DNA of 64,000 nucleotides, from positions 1,612,001 through 1,676,000 of the forward strand of contig NZ_CP016753.1 of assembly GCF_002240055.1 (NCBI RefSeq), written 5' to 3'. The stretch is from Leptotrichia sp. oral taxon 498 (GTDB taxonomy: Bacteria; Fusobacteriota; Fusobacteriia; Fusobacteriales; Leptotrichiaceae). A model generated the notes under the pieces. The model worked only from the letters and a program-made list of their open reading frames with translations. It did not search any database and was not told the origin of the DNA. The first letter of the stretch is position 1. Each line of letters starts with the position of its first letter. Position numbers and translations under genes: made by a program. Of the stretch, positions 36,601-44,577 are shown in pieces.

Positions 36601-36724
36601 AGGTGCACTAACTGAAGTAAATAAAAGTTTTGGATGGTATGTAAACTATGATGGCTCTATGGATAGCGGAAAAGGTAAAGGAAGTAACAATGTTTACACA
36701 ACAGGAGTTAGAATTAATTTTTGA
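33611..36724 (+). CDS. Lipidated subtilisin (S8) autotransporter
   Basis: 1037 residues. A lipoprotein signal ends LSSC with C17 as lipid site, followed by a glycine run and a low-complexity Ser/Thr/Pro/Asn linker (to about 95). The S8 protease domain (about 105-430) has D117 in VGVLDSDF, H173 in KSDHGLIVATILAG and S371 in HGSSFAAPKV. A passenger-associated repeat (KKSGNGTLILTGNNSYAG) leads to a helical linker, and an autotransporter barrel (about 750-1037) ends TTGVRINF. This resembles Neisseria NalP and Bordetella SphB1, lipidated surface proteases that process other exported proteins. The giant autotransporter at 10869 is a conceivable substrate (inference). Confidence 0.92.
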   Translation: MKKTLLLISLITVLSSCGGGGGGSSQTSQATPTTPHSTQPSQNPDQTTGNIGSNESSSIGQNAGNIGGTNNGNNNRQVVQPQNPASEPQTPTVDNRFPKPVDSREITGKGVKVGVLDSDFLSGKNAKTENFHIKVINSFGIGDTFDKVIEEEFGDRMTTLAKNNTKSTDKSDHGLIVATILAGNNGKGAKKSEVYGASISNGPAYQVDIEYYRQMYNNGVRIYNQSLGHENVQFDKPQGIYIAPDKTNEFDYKKQFQQTVYIPDGSYSEEQLKNKADEIIKFYEEAIENGSLFVWAAGNKPFYGVDFEAGLPYYNRKLQKGWIAVVGVKVNPDGTITDYPSRLAHAGGAAYWSIAANGDCELPGCNKHGSSFAAPKVTATAVKLKEKFPWMTGHEIQQTILTTADRIYDSMNEDGKLSLNFGWGLLNEKKALKGPAEFNNILIVGPNANAGGLKGQFNANVGNSMTSIFENDITGDAGLKKSGNGTLILTGNNSYAGDTTIDEGKLEIYGNNTSDITISSQGTLVTYPTAIINKKDGVPKSVYNNGGTFENRGSGAIITGNYIATAGSITKAEIGSKLIVNGTVNLNGESATLQTLSNGRYITAKPLSMTVIEAEKGIEGNFGKVETPELVNGTTEVKGNKLSVKLSRKNVLDYVKKIAGTDEMQENTAQNIETAFQTLDKKIENGTLENVSQFEKKAAKLQSLSSTARAAVLDSLSGQIYASAQALTFGHSQTVNKDLSNRLVMLGTLDNVGDKFGLWVSGFGANGKLKQDGYGTGDTKVFGGQVGIDKQFGENLILGTALSYSKADVKFDRYGGKSDANNFGFSLYGRLGNKNNPLYLQGRLGAGFVDSDVERDIILGSNDYSQAKINHNDKVYSGYLETGYDIKNKNGDFVVTPFVGLTHDTVQRGSFSEKDSQFGLTAEKKTYNQTAALVGLRVGKSVNWNSESKTTFQGYVTHQKAFKDEDLSFDARYTGLPGAKFKVKGIGLSKNKTWVGAGALTEVNKSFGWYVNYDGSMDSGKGKGSNNVYTTGVRINF

Positions 36725-36797
36725 TATGTTAAATTAAAAAAAATAATTGTAAGAAGTGAAGGCTTCTTGTTAAAAATTTAGAAAAAAGGAGAAATTT

Positions 36798-37946
36798 ATG
36801 ATTATAAAAAATGCAAAAATTTTTGACGGAGAAAAATTTATTGAAAAAAATACAGTTCTTTTAGAAAAAACACTTATAAAAAAAGTATTGAATTTTAACG
36901 AATTGACTGAAAAAGAATTGGTAGAAAATGAAATAGTCGATATAGAAGGAATGGTTTTGTCGCCAGGATTTATTGATTTGCAGATAAATGGATGTGGTGG
37001 AGTGCTGTTTAATGATGATATTTCTGAAAAAGGTTTAAAAATAATGAATGAAACTAACAAAAGATTTGGATGCACTTCGTTTTTGCCAACGCTAATCACT
37101 TCTCCTGATGAAAAAATTTTAAGTGCGATAAAAACTTTGGAAAGCATAAAAGACTTGGAAGAAATTGGAGTTTTAGGGCTTCATATTGAGGGACCTTATA
37201 TAAGTGTGGAAAAAAAAGGGATTCATAGACCTGAATATATAAGGGTTCTTTCAGATGAAATTGTCCAAAAAATTTCAGACGCTGGAAGGAAAATAACAAG
37301 AATTATTACAATTGCACCTGAAAAAGCTAAAATAAAGCATTTGGAAATTTTAAGAAAAGCTGGAATTAAAATAAATATGGGACATTCTAATGCAACTTAT
37401 GATGAATGTGAAGAAAAAAAAGAGTATTATGACGGAGCAACTCATTTATACAATGCAATGAGTCCACTAGAATCAAGAAATCCAGGAGTCGTGGGATTTT
37501 TATTCAATGACGATAAACTTAGCGCTGGAATTATTGTGGATGGGCTTCATTCAAAGTTTTGTGCTGTTGAAATTGCTAAAAAAATTATGAAAGAGCGATT
37601 ATATTTGGTAACTGATGCAGTTAGTCCAGCTGGAACAACTGATATGAAAGAATTTATGTTTGAAGGTAACAAAGTTTTGTGCGTCGATGGCAAATGGGTT
37701 TCACCTAGTGGAACTTTGGGTGGATCAACTCTTGTTATGATTGATGGAGTTAAAAATTTAGTAAAATATGTGAATCAGCCTTTGGAAGAAGCACTAAAAA
37801 TGGCAACTTCCTATCCAGCTAAATTTATTTCGGTAAACGATAGATATGGTTATATAAAAGAAGGATACATTGCTGATCTGACTTATTTTGACAATAATTT
37901 TAATATAAAAGGAACAATTTCTAAAGGAAATATCCAAAAATATTAA
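36798..37946 (+). CDS. nagA: N-acetylglucosamine-6-phosphate deacetylase
   Basis: 382-residue amidohydrolase converting GlcNAc-6-phosphate to glucosamine-6-phosphate. Conserved features: LSPGFIDLQINGCGG, LGLHIEGPYIS, the metal/substrate histidines of MGHSNATYDE and ATHLYNAMSPL, and the catalytic aspartate of LVTDAVSPAG. It starts at ATG 36798 after AAAGGAG and stands directly before the mannose-type PTS genes, which have their own promoter. Together they suggest amino-sugar or hexose uptake; nagB is not in the window. Confidence 0.95.
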   Translation: MIIKNAKIFDGEKFIEKNTVLLEKTLIKKVLNFNELTEKELVENEIVDIEGMVLSPGFIDLQINGCGGVLFNDDISEKGLKIMNETNKRFGCTSFLPTLITSPDEKILSAIKTLESIKDLEEIGVLGLHIEGPYISVEKKGIHRPEYIRVLSDEIVQKISDAGRKITRIITIAPEKAKIKHLEILRKAGIKINMGHSNATYDECEEKKEYYDGATHLYNAMSPLESRNPGVVGFLFNDDKLSAGIIVDGLHSKFCAVEIAKKIMKERLYLVTDAVSPAGTTDMKEFMFEGNKVLCVDGKWVSPSGTLGGSTLVMIDGVKNLVKYVNQPLEEALKMATSYPAKFISVNDRYGYIKEGYIADLTYFDNNFNIKGTISKGNIQKY

Positions 37947-37965
37947 AAAATTTTTTAGTTTACTG

Positions 37966-37993
37966 TTGATTTTTTTTAAATTAAAGGTATAAT
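37966..37993 (+). promoter_or_regulatory. Promoter of the mannose-type PTS operon
   Basis: TTGATT (37966-37971) and TATAAT (37988-37993) with 16-nt spacing. No clear cre-like site was found. Confidence 0.6.
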
Positions 37994-38044
37994 TAAATTG
38001 TCGAAAGATTTTTATAAAATTAAAATGAAGAAGGAGGTAAAAAA

Positions 38045-39037
38045 ATGGTAGGAATTATCATTGCCAGTCACGGAGAATTTGCTGCGGGTATTAAGCAGTC
38101 TGCTTCAATGATTCTGGGAGAGACAGAAGGTCTTGAATCAGTTGTGTTTATGCCAAGCGAAGGGCCTGATGACTTGTATGGAAATATTCAAAAAGCTATT
38201 GAGAAATTAGGAACAGAAGAAGTTTTATTCCTAGTTGATTTATGGGGAGGAAGTCCTTTTAACCAATCAAACAGATTTTTTGAAGAAAATCCTGAAAAAA
38301 GGGCAATCGTTGCGGGACTTAATTTACCAATGTTACTTGCGGCGTTGTCAGAAAGAGAAGATTATGATACAGCTCATGAAGTAGCCAAAGCCATTATTTC
38401 AGAAGCAAAAGACCAAGTAAAGGTGCGTCCTGAAGAGTTAGAGCCAAAGAGCGAAGGAAAAGCAGTGGCAGCATCTCAAGATGACACACCAAAAGGTGCG
38501 ATTCCAGAAGGAACGGTTATTGGAGATGGGAAAATCAAGTTTGTATTGGCTCGTATCGACACTCGTTTGCTTCATGGACAAGTTGCGACAAGTTGGACAA
38601 AGGCAACAAATCCAAATAGAATAATCGTAGTTTCAGATTCAGTTTCAAAAGACAACATGCGTAAAAAACTTATAGAACAGGCTGCACCTCCAGGGGTAAA
38701 AGCCCATGTCATTCCGCTAAAAAAATTAGTGGAAGTTTCAAAAGATCCAAGATTTGGAAATACAAAAGCGCTACTTTTATTTGAAAATCCTCAAGATGCG
38801 CTAAAAGTAATTGAAGAAGGAGTTCCAATCAAAGAATTGAATATTGGTTCAATGGCTCATTCTGTTGGAAAAATTCAAATTAATAATGTACTTTCAGTAG
38901 ATCAAAATGATGTGGAAACATATAAGAGATTAAAAGAATTAGGCGTAAAATTTGATGTCCGTAAAGTGGCAGCAGATAAGCCAGTTGATTTGTTTAAATT
39001 GATAAAAGAAAAAGAAAGTGAAGGTTTAAAACTTTAA
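38045..39037 (+). CDS. manX: PTS mannose-family EIIAB
   Basis: 330 residues. The EIIA domain (about 1-130) begins VGIIIASHGEFAAGI with phosphorylatable H9. A hinge rich in charged residues (about 130-160) leads to the EIIB domain, where KFVLARIDTRLLHGQVATSW holds the active histidine. EIIB phosphorylates the sugar during import. The gene is followed after 26 nt by EIIC. The specificity of such systems ranges over mannose, glucose, glucosamine and GlcNAc and cannot be read directly; neighbouring nagA hints at amino sugars. Confidence 0.93.
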   Translation: MVGIIIASHGEFAAGIKQSASMILGETEGLESVVFMPSEGPDDLYGNIQKAIEKLGTEEVLFLVDLWGGSPFNQSNRFFEENPEKRAIVAGLNLPMLLAALSEREDYDTAHEVAKAIISEAKDQVKVRPEELEPKSEGKAVAASQDDTPKGAIPEGTVIGDGKIKFVLARIDTRLLHGQVATSWTKATNPNRIIVVSDSVSKDNMRKKLIEQAAPPGVKAHVIPLKKLVEVSKDPRFGNTKALLLFENPQDALKVIEEGVPIKELNIGSMAHSVGKIQINNVLSVDQNDVETYKRLKELGVKFDVRKVAADKPVDLFKLIKEKESEGLKL

Positions 39038-39063
39038 AATTTTAAAATTATTAGGAGGGTATT

Positions 39064-39885
39064 ATGAATTTCGGTATAATATCAATTGTATTAATATTGA
39101 TTGTTGCATTTTTAGCTGGAATGGAAGGTATTCTTGACCAATTTCAATTCCATCAACCAATTGTTGCGTGTTCATTAATTGGGATTGCGACTGGGCATCC
39201 AACTGAATGTATCATGCTAGGTGGAACATTACAGCTTATGGCTATGGGTTGGGCAAATGTCGGAGCAGCAGTTTCGCCAGATGCGGCTCTAGCTTCAGTA
39301 GCTTCAGCGATAATATTTGTAAAAGCTGGAGAGTTTAATCAAGGTGGTATAAGTAATGCCATTGGAATTGCAGTAGCACTTGCAACTGTAGGTTTAGTAT
39401 TAACAATGTTAGTTCGTACATTATCAGTAGTTATCGTTCACCAAGCTGATCGTGCAGCTGAAAATGGAAATTTTGCTGGAGTTGAGTTTTGGCATATAGT
39501 GGCACTTATTTGTCAAGGTTTACGTATTGCAATTCCTGCAATGTTATTGTTATTTATTCCGTCTTCTGCTGTTCAAGGTGCTCTAGGTTCATTGCCAAAA
39601 TGGTTTACAGATGGAATGACAATAGGTGGAGGATTTGTAGTGGCGGTAGGTTATGCGATGGTAATTAACTTGATGGCTACTAAAGAAGTATGGCCATTCT
39701 TCTTCTTAGGATTTGCATTAGCTCCAGTAAAAGAATTAACTTTGATTGCAACAGGAATAATTGGAGTTTGCGCTGCAATTATTTACTTGAATGTAACTCA
39801 AAATAACAATGGTGGAGGAGGAAGTGGCGACAGTGGTTCAAAAGCTTCAGGAGATCCATTAGGAGACATACTAAATGATTATTAA
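39064..39885 (+). CDS. manY: PTS mannose-family EIIC
   Basis: 273-residue membrane permease component with the family's GMEGILDQFQFHQPIVACSL opening and GGTLQLMAMGWANVGAAVSP motif. Multiple hydrophobic segments are visible. The C-terminus ends in a glycine/serine-rich tail (GGGGSGDSGSKASG), commonly seen in EIIC of this family. AGGAGG lies before the ATG. It works with EIID in the translocation pore. Confidence 0.93.
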   Translation: MNFGIISIVLILIVAFLAGMEGILDQFQFHQPIVACSLIGIATGHPTECIMLGGTLQLMAMGWANVGAAVSPDAALASVASAIIFVKAGEFNQGGISNAIGIAVALATVGLVLTMLVRTLSVVIVHQADRAAENGNFAGVEFWHIVALICQGLRIAIPAMLLLFIPSSAVQGALGSLPKWFTDGMTIGGGFVVAVGYAMVINLMATKEVWPFFFLGFALAPVKELTLIATGIIGVCAAIIYLNVTQNNNGGGGSGDSGSKASGDPLGDILNDY

Positions 39886-39901
39886 TTAGGAGGAGAATAA
39901 A

Positions 39902-40816
39902 ATGGCAGAAAAAATAAAATTAACAAAAGCTGATCGTCGTAAAGTTATGCTTCGTTCACAATTTTTGCAAGGTTCTTGGAACTATGAAAGAATGCAAAAT
40001 GGTGGTTGGGCTTTTGCGTTAATACCAGCATTAAAAAAACTATATCCAAATAAAGAAGATGCGTCAGCAGCATTAAAAAGACATTTGGAATTCTTTAATA
40101 CGCATCCATATATAGCGGCACCAATTTTAGGAGTTACTTTGGCTTTGGAAGAAGAAAAAGCAAATGGAGCAGATATTAACGATGCGGCTATTCAAGGGGT
40201 AAAAGTAGGAATGATGGGACCTCTTGCAGGAATAGGAGATCCAGTGTTCTGGTTTACTGTTCGTCCAATATTGGGAGCGGTTGCGGCTTCTCTTGCAGTT
40301 GCTAGTGGTTCGATTGTAGGACCTTTGTTATTCTTTATTTTATGGAATGTAATTCGTATAGCATTCTTATGGTACACACAAGAATTTGGTTACCAGAAAG
40401 GAACAGAAATTACACAGGATTTGTCAGGTGGAATGTTACAAAAAATAACAAAAGGTGCATCTATTCTAGGGATGTTTGTAATGGGAATTTTGGTTCAAAG
40501 ATGGATTACAATTAAATTTCCTATGATAGTTGCGAGTGCAAAATTATCTAAAGGTGCGTTTATCGAATTTCCAAAAGGAATGGTAGATGGAACTCAGTTG
40601 CAAAAAATATTGACAGATTTAGCTGCAGGGCTTTCAATTTCGCCTGAAAAAGTTACAACTTTGCAGGATAACTTGGATCAGCTTGTTCCTGGACTTGCAG
40701 CATTACTTCTTACATTTTTATGTATGTGGCTTTTGAAGAAGAAAGTTAGTCCAATTTTGATAATTTTTGCATTGTTTATAGTTGGAATAGCAGGACATTT
40801 CATTGGAATATTCTAA
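39902..40816 (+). CDS. manZ: PTS mannose-family EIID
   Basis: 304-residue membrane subunit unique to mannose-family PTS. Landmarks: LRSQFLQGSWNYERMQNGG, EFFNTHPYIAAPILG and KVGMMGPLAGIGDPVFWFT. The C-terminal hydrophobic helices end ALFIVGIAGHFIGIF. It starts 17 nt after EIIC with AGGAGG, so it is cotranscribed. A hairpin terminator follows before the ManO-like gene. Confidence 0.93.
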   Translation: MAEKIKLTKADRRKVMLRSQFLQGSWNYERMQNGGWAFALIPALKKLYPNKEDASAALKRHLEFFNTHPYIAAPILGVTLALEEEKANGADINDAAIQGVKVGMMGPLAGIGDPVFWFTVRPILGAVAASLAVASGSIVGPLLFFILWNVIRIAFLWYTQEFGYQKGTEITQDLSGGMLQKITKGASILGMFVMGILVQRWITIKFPMIVASAKLSKGAFIEFPKGMVDGTQLQKILTDLAAGLSISPEKVTTLQDNLDQLVPGLAALLLTFLCMWLLKKKVSPILIIFALFIVGIAGHFIGIF

Positions 40817-40849
40817 AGAAATTAAAAAAATTATAGAATACAAAAAAAT

Positions 40850-40883
40850 AAAAGGAACTGTTGCTATAAATAGTTCCTTTTTT
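40850..40883 (+). terminator. Terminator after manZ
   Basis: Perfect 10-bp stem AAAAGGAACT/AGTTCCTTTT with a 12-nt loop and T tail, placed between manZ and the ManO-like gene. Confidence 0.8.
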
Positions 40884-40975
40884 GAATAATAATCTAGTTA
40901 ATTTTCTGAAATTAAAAGTTTTTCTGAATATTATAAAAAAAATTATTTAATATTAAATATTAAGAAAGGTAAAAG

Positions 40976-41344
40976 ATGGCAATTTCAAAAAATACAAAAG
41001 TTTTGTTTAATACAAAGGCAAATTTATTGAGCGGAATGATTGGGAATAAAAGAGGAGATATTTTAGTTGGAGATAGGGCGTTTGAGTTTTATAATGAGAA
41101 AAATCCTGAAGATTATTTACAGATTCCTTGGGAAGAGATAATTAGAGTAAGGGCACAGCTGTTTTTTCGGGATAAATATATTCGTGGATTTTTTATTGAT
41201 ACAAAAAGTGCAGGGACATTTAACTTTGTTGTAAAAAATGCTGGAAAAACTTTGAAAACTATGCGAGATTTTCTTGGAAATGAAAAAATAGTTAGAAATA
41301 AACCTGTGTTTTCTATCAAAAATTTATTTAAAAAGAAAAATTAA
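40976..41344 (+). CDS. DUF956 (ManO-like) protein of mannose PTS operons
   Basis: 122 residues of the DUF956 family, which habitually follows manXYZ and is called ManO in lactic acid bacteria, where a regulatory role on the mannose PTS has been proposed. Recognisable: NTKANLLSGMIGNKRGDI, FYNEKNPEDYLQIPWEEI and RGFFIDTKSAGTFNFVV. It has its own RBS (GAAAGG) and lies after a terminator-like hairpin, so it may be made at a lower level than the transporter. Confidence 0.8.
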   Translation: MAISKNTKVLFNTKANLLSGMIGNKRGDILVGDRAFEFYNEKNPEDYLQIPWEEIIRVRAQLFFRDKYIRGFFIDTKSAGTFNFVVKNAGKTLKTMRDFLGNEKIVRNKPVFSIKNLFKKKN

Positions 41345-41446
41345 TTTTTAATTTATTTTATGATTGAATTTTTGTTGATAGATATAAAAAAATGTGATAA
41401 AATGAATTATAAGATAAATTGTAAAATAAAATTTAGGAGGATTATT

Positions 41447-41812
41447 ATGAAAAAAATACCTGAAGCAGTAGGACCATATTCAGCATTTAGAAAAGCGGGT
41501 GATTTTTTATATATTTCGGGGCAAATTGCCATTAATCCTGAAAATCAAAAAATAGAAGCAATCACAGTGGAAGAACAAGCAAAACAAGTTTTGGAAAATA
41601 TAAAAGCCATTTTGGAAAATAATGGGCTAACTACTCAAAATGTTATAAAGACGACAGTTTTGTTAGATAATATTGCAGATTTTGGAGCAGTTAATGAAAT
41701 TTATGCAAATTATTTTGTAGAGCCATTTCCAGCTCGTTCTGCATTCGCTGTGGATAAATTACCCAAAAATGTTTTAGTAGAAATAGAAGCAATTGCTTAT
41801 TGTGGCAAATAA
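41447..41812 (+). CDS. ridA: RidA family enamine/imine deaminase
   Basis: 121-residue YjgF/YER057c/UK114 protein. It hydrolyses reactive 2-aminoacrylate-type enamines. The family signatures are EAVGPYSAFRKAGDFLYISG and the C-terminal active-site region FPARSAFAVDKLPKNVLVEIE with its conserved arginine. An in-frame extension reaches back to 41360, but AGGAGG placed just before ATG 41447 fixes the start. It ends at a strong terminator. Confidence 0.93.
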   Translation: MKKIPEAVGPYSAFRKAGDFLYISGQIAINPENQKIEAITVEEQAKQVLENIKAILENNGLTTQNVIKTTVLLDNIADFGAVNEIYANYFVEPFPARSAFAVDKLPKNVLVEIEAIAYCGK

Positions 41813-41827
41813 ATTTCACTTTTATGC

Positions 41828-41862
41828 AAGTAAACCTAAAACAAATTAGGTTTACTTTTTTT
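41828..41862 (+). terminator. ridA terminator
   Basis: Perfect 12-bp stem AAGTAAACCTAA/TTAGGTTTACTT, 6-nt loop, T run. Confidence 0.9.
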
Positions 41863-41898
41863 AATTAAATTTTAAAATTTTTTATTAAAGGAGAAATG

Positions 41899-43509
41899 AT
41901 GTTCGATTTATTTGGTTTAATTTTGAATTATACAGTTTTTTTTGAGAGGATGCACTATTTACTTGTAATAATTTTCATAATAGTAATTTTATTATCGGAC
42001 AGATCACCAAATAATATGCTTGCGTGGATATTTACAATTTATGTTTTCCCTGTTGGAGGAATAATTTTATATTTTCTTTTTGGGATAAACTGGAGAAAAA
42101 ATAGAATTGTTTCAAATAAGATGAAAGGTGAAGAAAAAAAAATATTTTCCAGATTATTTAATTTTTTGCAAAGGGATACTTCGGAAATTTTTCGCTCAAA
42201 AGATTTTTTTTATTATAACAAGGTTGTAGGTACAAAAAATGAAAATTTTGAGAAAATAACGCCTCAAGAAAGAGAAAAGAAAATAAATAAACAAATTGAT
42301 GTGATGTTGCAAAATATAAATATGAATGAAAGAGAGCAGGAAATTGTAAAAATGCTCTACAAATCTGAAGGGACATTTTTGACTAATAATACGAGCTATA
42401 GATTGTTTTACAATGGAAAAGATGCATTTGATTCGATTTTGGAAGATATAAAAGGCGCAAAACACAGTATTTATATGGAATATTTTATTTGGAAATCAGA
42501 CGAGCTGGGAGAAAAAATTAAAAATTTACTTTTGAAAAAGGCAAAAGAAGGTGTAAAAATAAAATTGCTTTTTGATGGTGTGGGGGCGTTTAATTTGTCA
42601 AGAAAATACAAAAAAGAATTGAAAATGGCTGGAATTGAAGCAAGGTTCTTTTTAGATGTAAAATTTTCAATAACAAAATTGAATTATAGAAATCATAGAA
42701 AAATGACGATTGTTGACAATGAAATTTTACATACTGGCGGAATGAATGTAGGTCAAGAATATATTGACGGTGGAAAGAGGTTTTCTAGCTGGAGAGATAC
42801 GAATGCAAGATTTATTGGGGAAATAACTGCGCAATATTTAGCCATTTTTGTAACAGATTGGTTAAACAGCGGTGGAAAAAATGACGATTTTTCACGGATT
42901 ATAAAATCGGAGGCGGTTAAAGAAATAAAAGAGCAAGAACCGATTGATAAGCAAAAGTTGAAATATGTCATGCAAGTTTCTTCAAGTGGACCTGATACCG
43001 AGTGGACAACATTAAAATACCTGTACTCAAAGATGATTTCTGTCGCAAAAAAAGAGATAATCATACAAAGTCCGTATTTTGTACCTGACACGAGTCTTGT
43101 TTCACAGCTAAAAATAATGGCACTCTCAGGAGTTAAAATAAAAATAATGATGACGGGAGTTCCCGATAAAAAAATTCCGTATTGGATTGCAGAAACTTAT
43201 TTTGAGGAATTAATTGATGTTGGAGTGAAAATATATCGATATAAAGCTGGATTTTTGCACTGTAAAAATATAATTGTGGATGAAAAGATGTCGACAATGG
43301 GAACTTGTAATTTTGATATGCGAAGTTTTGAGATAAATTATGAAGTAAATTCGGTGTTTTTTAATGAAGAAATTAGCCGTGATTTGAAAAAGCAGTTTTT
43401 ATGCGATTTGGAATTATGTGAAAAATTTGATGAAGCGAGATTGAAAAAAGTTGGTTTTTTTAAAAGACTGAGAAATTCTGGATTTAAATTGATTTCGCCG
43501 ATTATGTAA
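41899..43509 (+). CDS. cls: Cardiolipin synthase (phospholipase D family)
   Basis: 536-residue inner-membrane enzyme condensing two phosphatidylglycerols. Two N-terminal membrane helices (LVIIFIIVILLS; WIFTIYVFPVGGIILYFLFG) precede two HKD motifs: HRKMTIVDNEILHTGG and HCKNIIVDEKMSTMGTCNFD. The length is somewhat above the usual 480-510 because of a charged insert after the helices. Two adjacent ATGs exist; 41899 has the better spacing (5 nt) from AAAGGAG at 41887-41893. Confidence 0.93.
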   Translation: MFDLFGLILNYTVFFERMHYLLVIIFIIVILLSDRSPNNMLAWIFTIYVFPVGGIILYFLFGINWRKNRIVSNKMKGEEKKIFSRLFNFLQRDTSEIFRSKDFFYYNKVVGTKNENFEKITPQEREKKINKQIDVMLQNINMNEREQEIVKMLYKSEGTFLTNNTSYRLFYNGKDAFDSILEDIKGAKHSIYMEYFIWKSDELGEKIKNLLLKKAKEGVKIKLLFDGVGAFNLSRKYKKELKMAGIEARFFLDVKFSITKLNYRNHRKMTIVDNEILHTGGMNVGQEYIDGGKRFSSWRDTNARFIGEITAQYLAIFVTDWLNSGGKNDDFSRIIKSEAVKEIKEQEPIDKQKLKYVMQVSSSGPDTEWTTLKYLYSKMISVAKKEIIIQSPYFVPDTSLVSQLKIMALSGVKIKIMMTGVPDKKIPYWIAETYFEELIDVGVKIYRYKAGFLHCKNIIVDEKMSTMGTCNFDMRSFEINYEVNSVFFNEEISRDLKKQFLCDLELCEKFDEARLKKVGFFKRLRNSGFKLISPIM

Positions 43510-43542
43510 TTTTATTAATTTATTAAATTTAAAAGGAGTAAA

Positions 43543-44559
43543 ATGAAAAATAATTTTGAAAAAGATGGAATAGTTTTATTAAATAAAGTTAAAGGAGTTA
43601 GTTCGTTTGGAGCAATCAATCATTTGAAGAGAATTGTTGGTGCAAAGAAGGTAGGGCATACAGGAACACTTGACCCAATGGCAGAAGGAGTTATAATGGT
43701 GTTGATAAATAATGCTACAAAATTTTCAGATGATTTGATGAAAAGAGATAAAGAATATTATGTGGAAATGGAATTAGGTTATGAAACGGACAGTTATGAT
43801 TTGGAAGGTACGATTGTAAAAGAATTTACTGGAAAAATCGAAATAGATGATGAGAAAATAAAAGAAGTCATAAATAGTTTTTTGGGAAAAATCGAACAGA
43901 TTCCGCCGATGTATTCTGCAATAAAAATTGATGGAAAAAAATTATATGATTTGGCAAGAAAAGGAATTGAACTTGAAAGAAAACCTAGAAAAGTAGAAGT
44001 TAAAAAATTAAGAGAAATAAAAATTTTGAGAAATGAAAAGATAAAAATATCGTTTTTTGTGGAAGTTTCAAGTGGGACTTATATAAGATCACTTGTGCGG
44101 GATATAGGTGAAAAATTGGGAGTTTTTGCAACAATGACAAGACTTGTTAGAACAAAAATTGACCAGTTTGTTATAGAAGATGCTGTGACGATTGATGAGT
44201 TAGAACAAAAATTTTTAAAATTTGACAAAAATGAAGAAAAAAATTTGGAAAAACTGGAAAAGTTGGAAAATCTTGGATATTTTGCGGAAATTGAATATGT
44301 GTTGGAATATTTGGGAATTAATGTTTCTAATGAAAAATATGAAAAGTTAAAAAATGGAATGACAGTACTAACTTCTCATAAAAAATTTGAAAATATAAGT
44401 AAAAAATTTGGTAAAAAAATAATAGTCTTGCCAGAGCAAAAATATAAGATTTATGTAAGGGATAGAAGGACTCAAGCTAAAGTTTTCCGTGGAATTGTAA
44501 AGGTTGTAAAGGTTACAGAGGATAGAATTTATTTGAAAAGAGATAAATATTTTTTATAA
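43543..44559 (+). CDS. truB: tRNA pseudouridine-55 synthase
   Basis: 338 residues, making pseudouridine 55 in the T-loop of tRNAs. The catalytic aspartate is D44 in GHTGTLDPMAEGV; PPMYSAIKIDGKKLYDLAR and SSGTYIRSLVRDIGEKLG are the other core motifs. The C-terminal part (about 225-338) is longer than in many bacteria and ends in a PUA-like segment (VFRGIVKVVKV). A start spaced correctly from AAAAGGAG. It is followed after 18 nt by the polymerase-derived protein. Confidence 0.95.
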   Translation: MKNNFEKDGIVLLNKVKGVSSFGAINHLKRIVGAKKVGHTGTLDPMAEGVIMVLINNATKFSDDLMKRDKEYYVEMELGYETDSYDLEGTIVKEFTGKIEIDDEKIKEVINSFLGKIEQIPPMYSAIKIDGKKLYDLARKGIELERKPRKVEVKKLREIKILRNEKIKISFFVEVSSGTYIRSLVRDIGEKLGVFATMTRLVRTKIDQFVIEDAVTIDELEQKFLKFDKNEEKNLEKLEKLENLGYFAEIEYVLEYLGINVSNEKYEKLKNGMTVLTSHKKFENISKKFGKKIIVLPEQKYKIYVRDRRTQAKVFRGIVKVVKVTEDRIYLKRDKYFL

Positions 44560-44577
44560 AAGGAGAATTTTTGTTCT

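Noticed and set aside
36747-36775. Terminator after the S8 autotransporter
   Set aside because: AAGAAG/CTTCTT gives only a 6-bp stem with a weak T-poor tail, insufficient to call a terminator.
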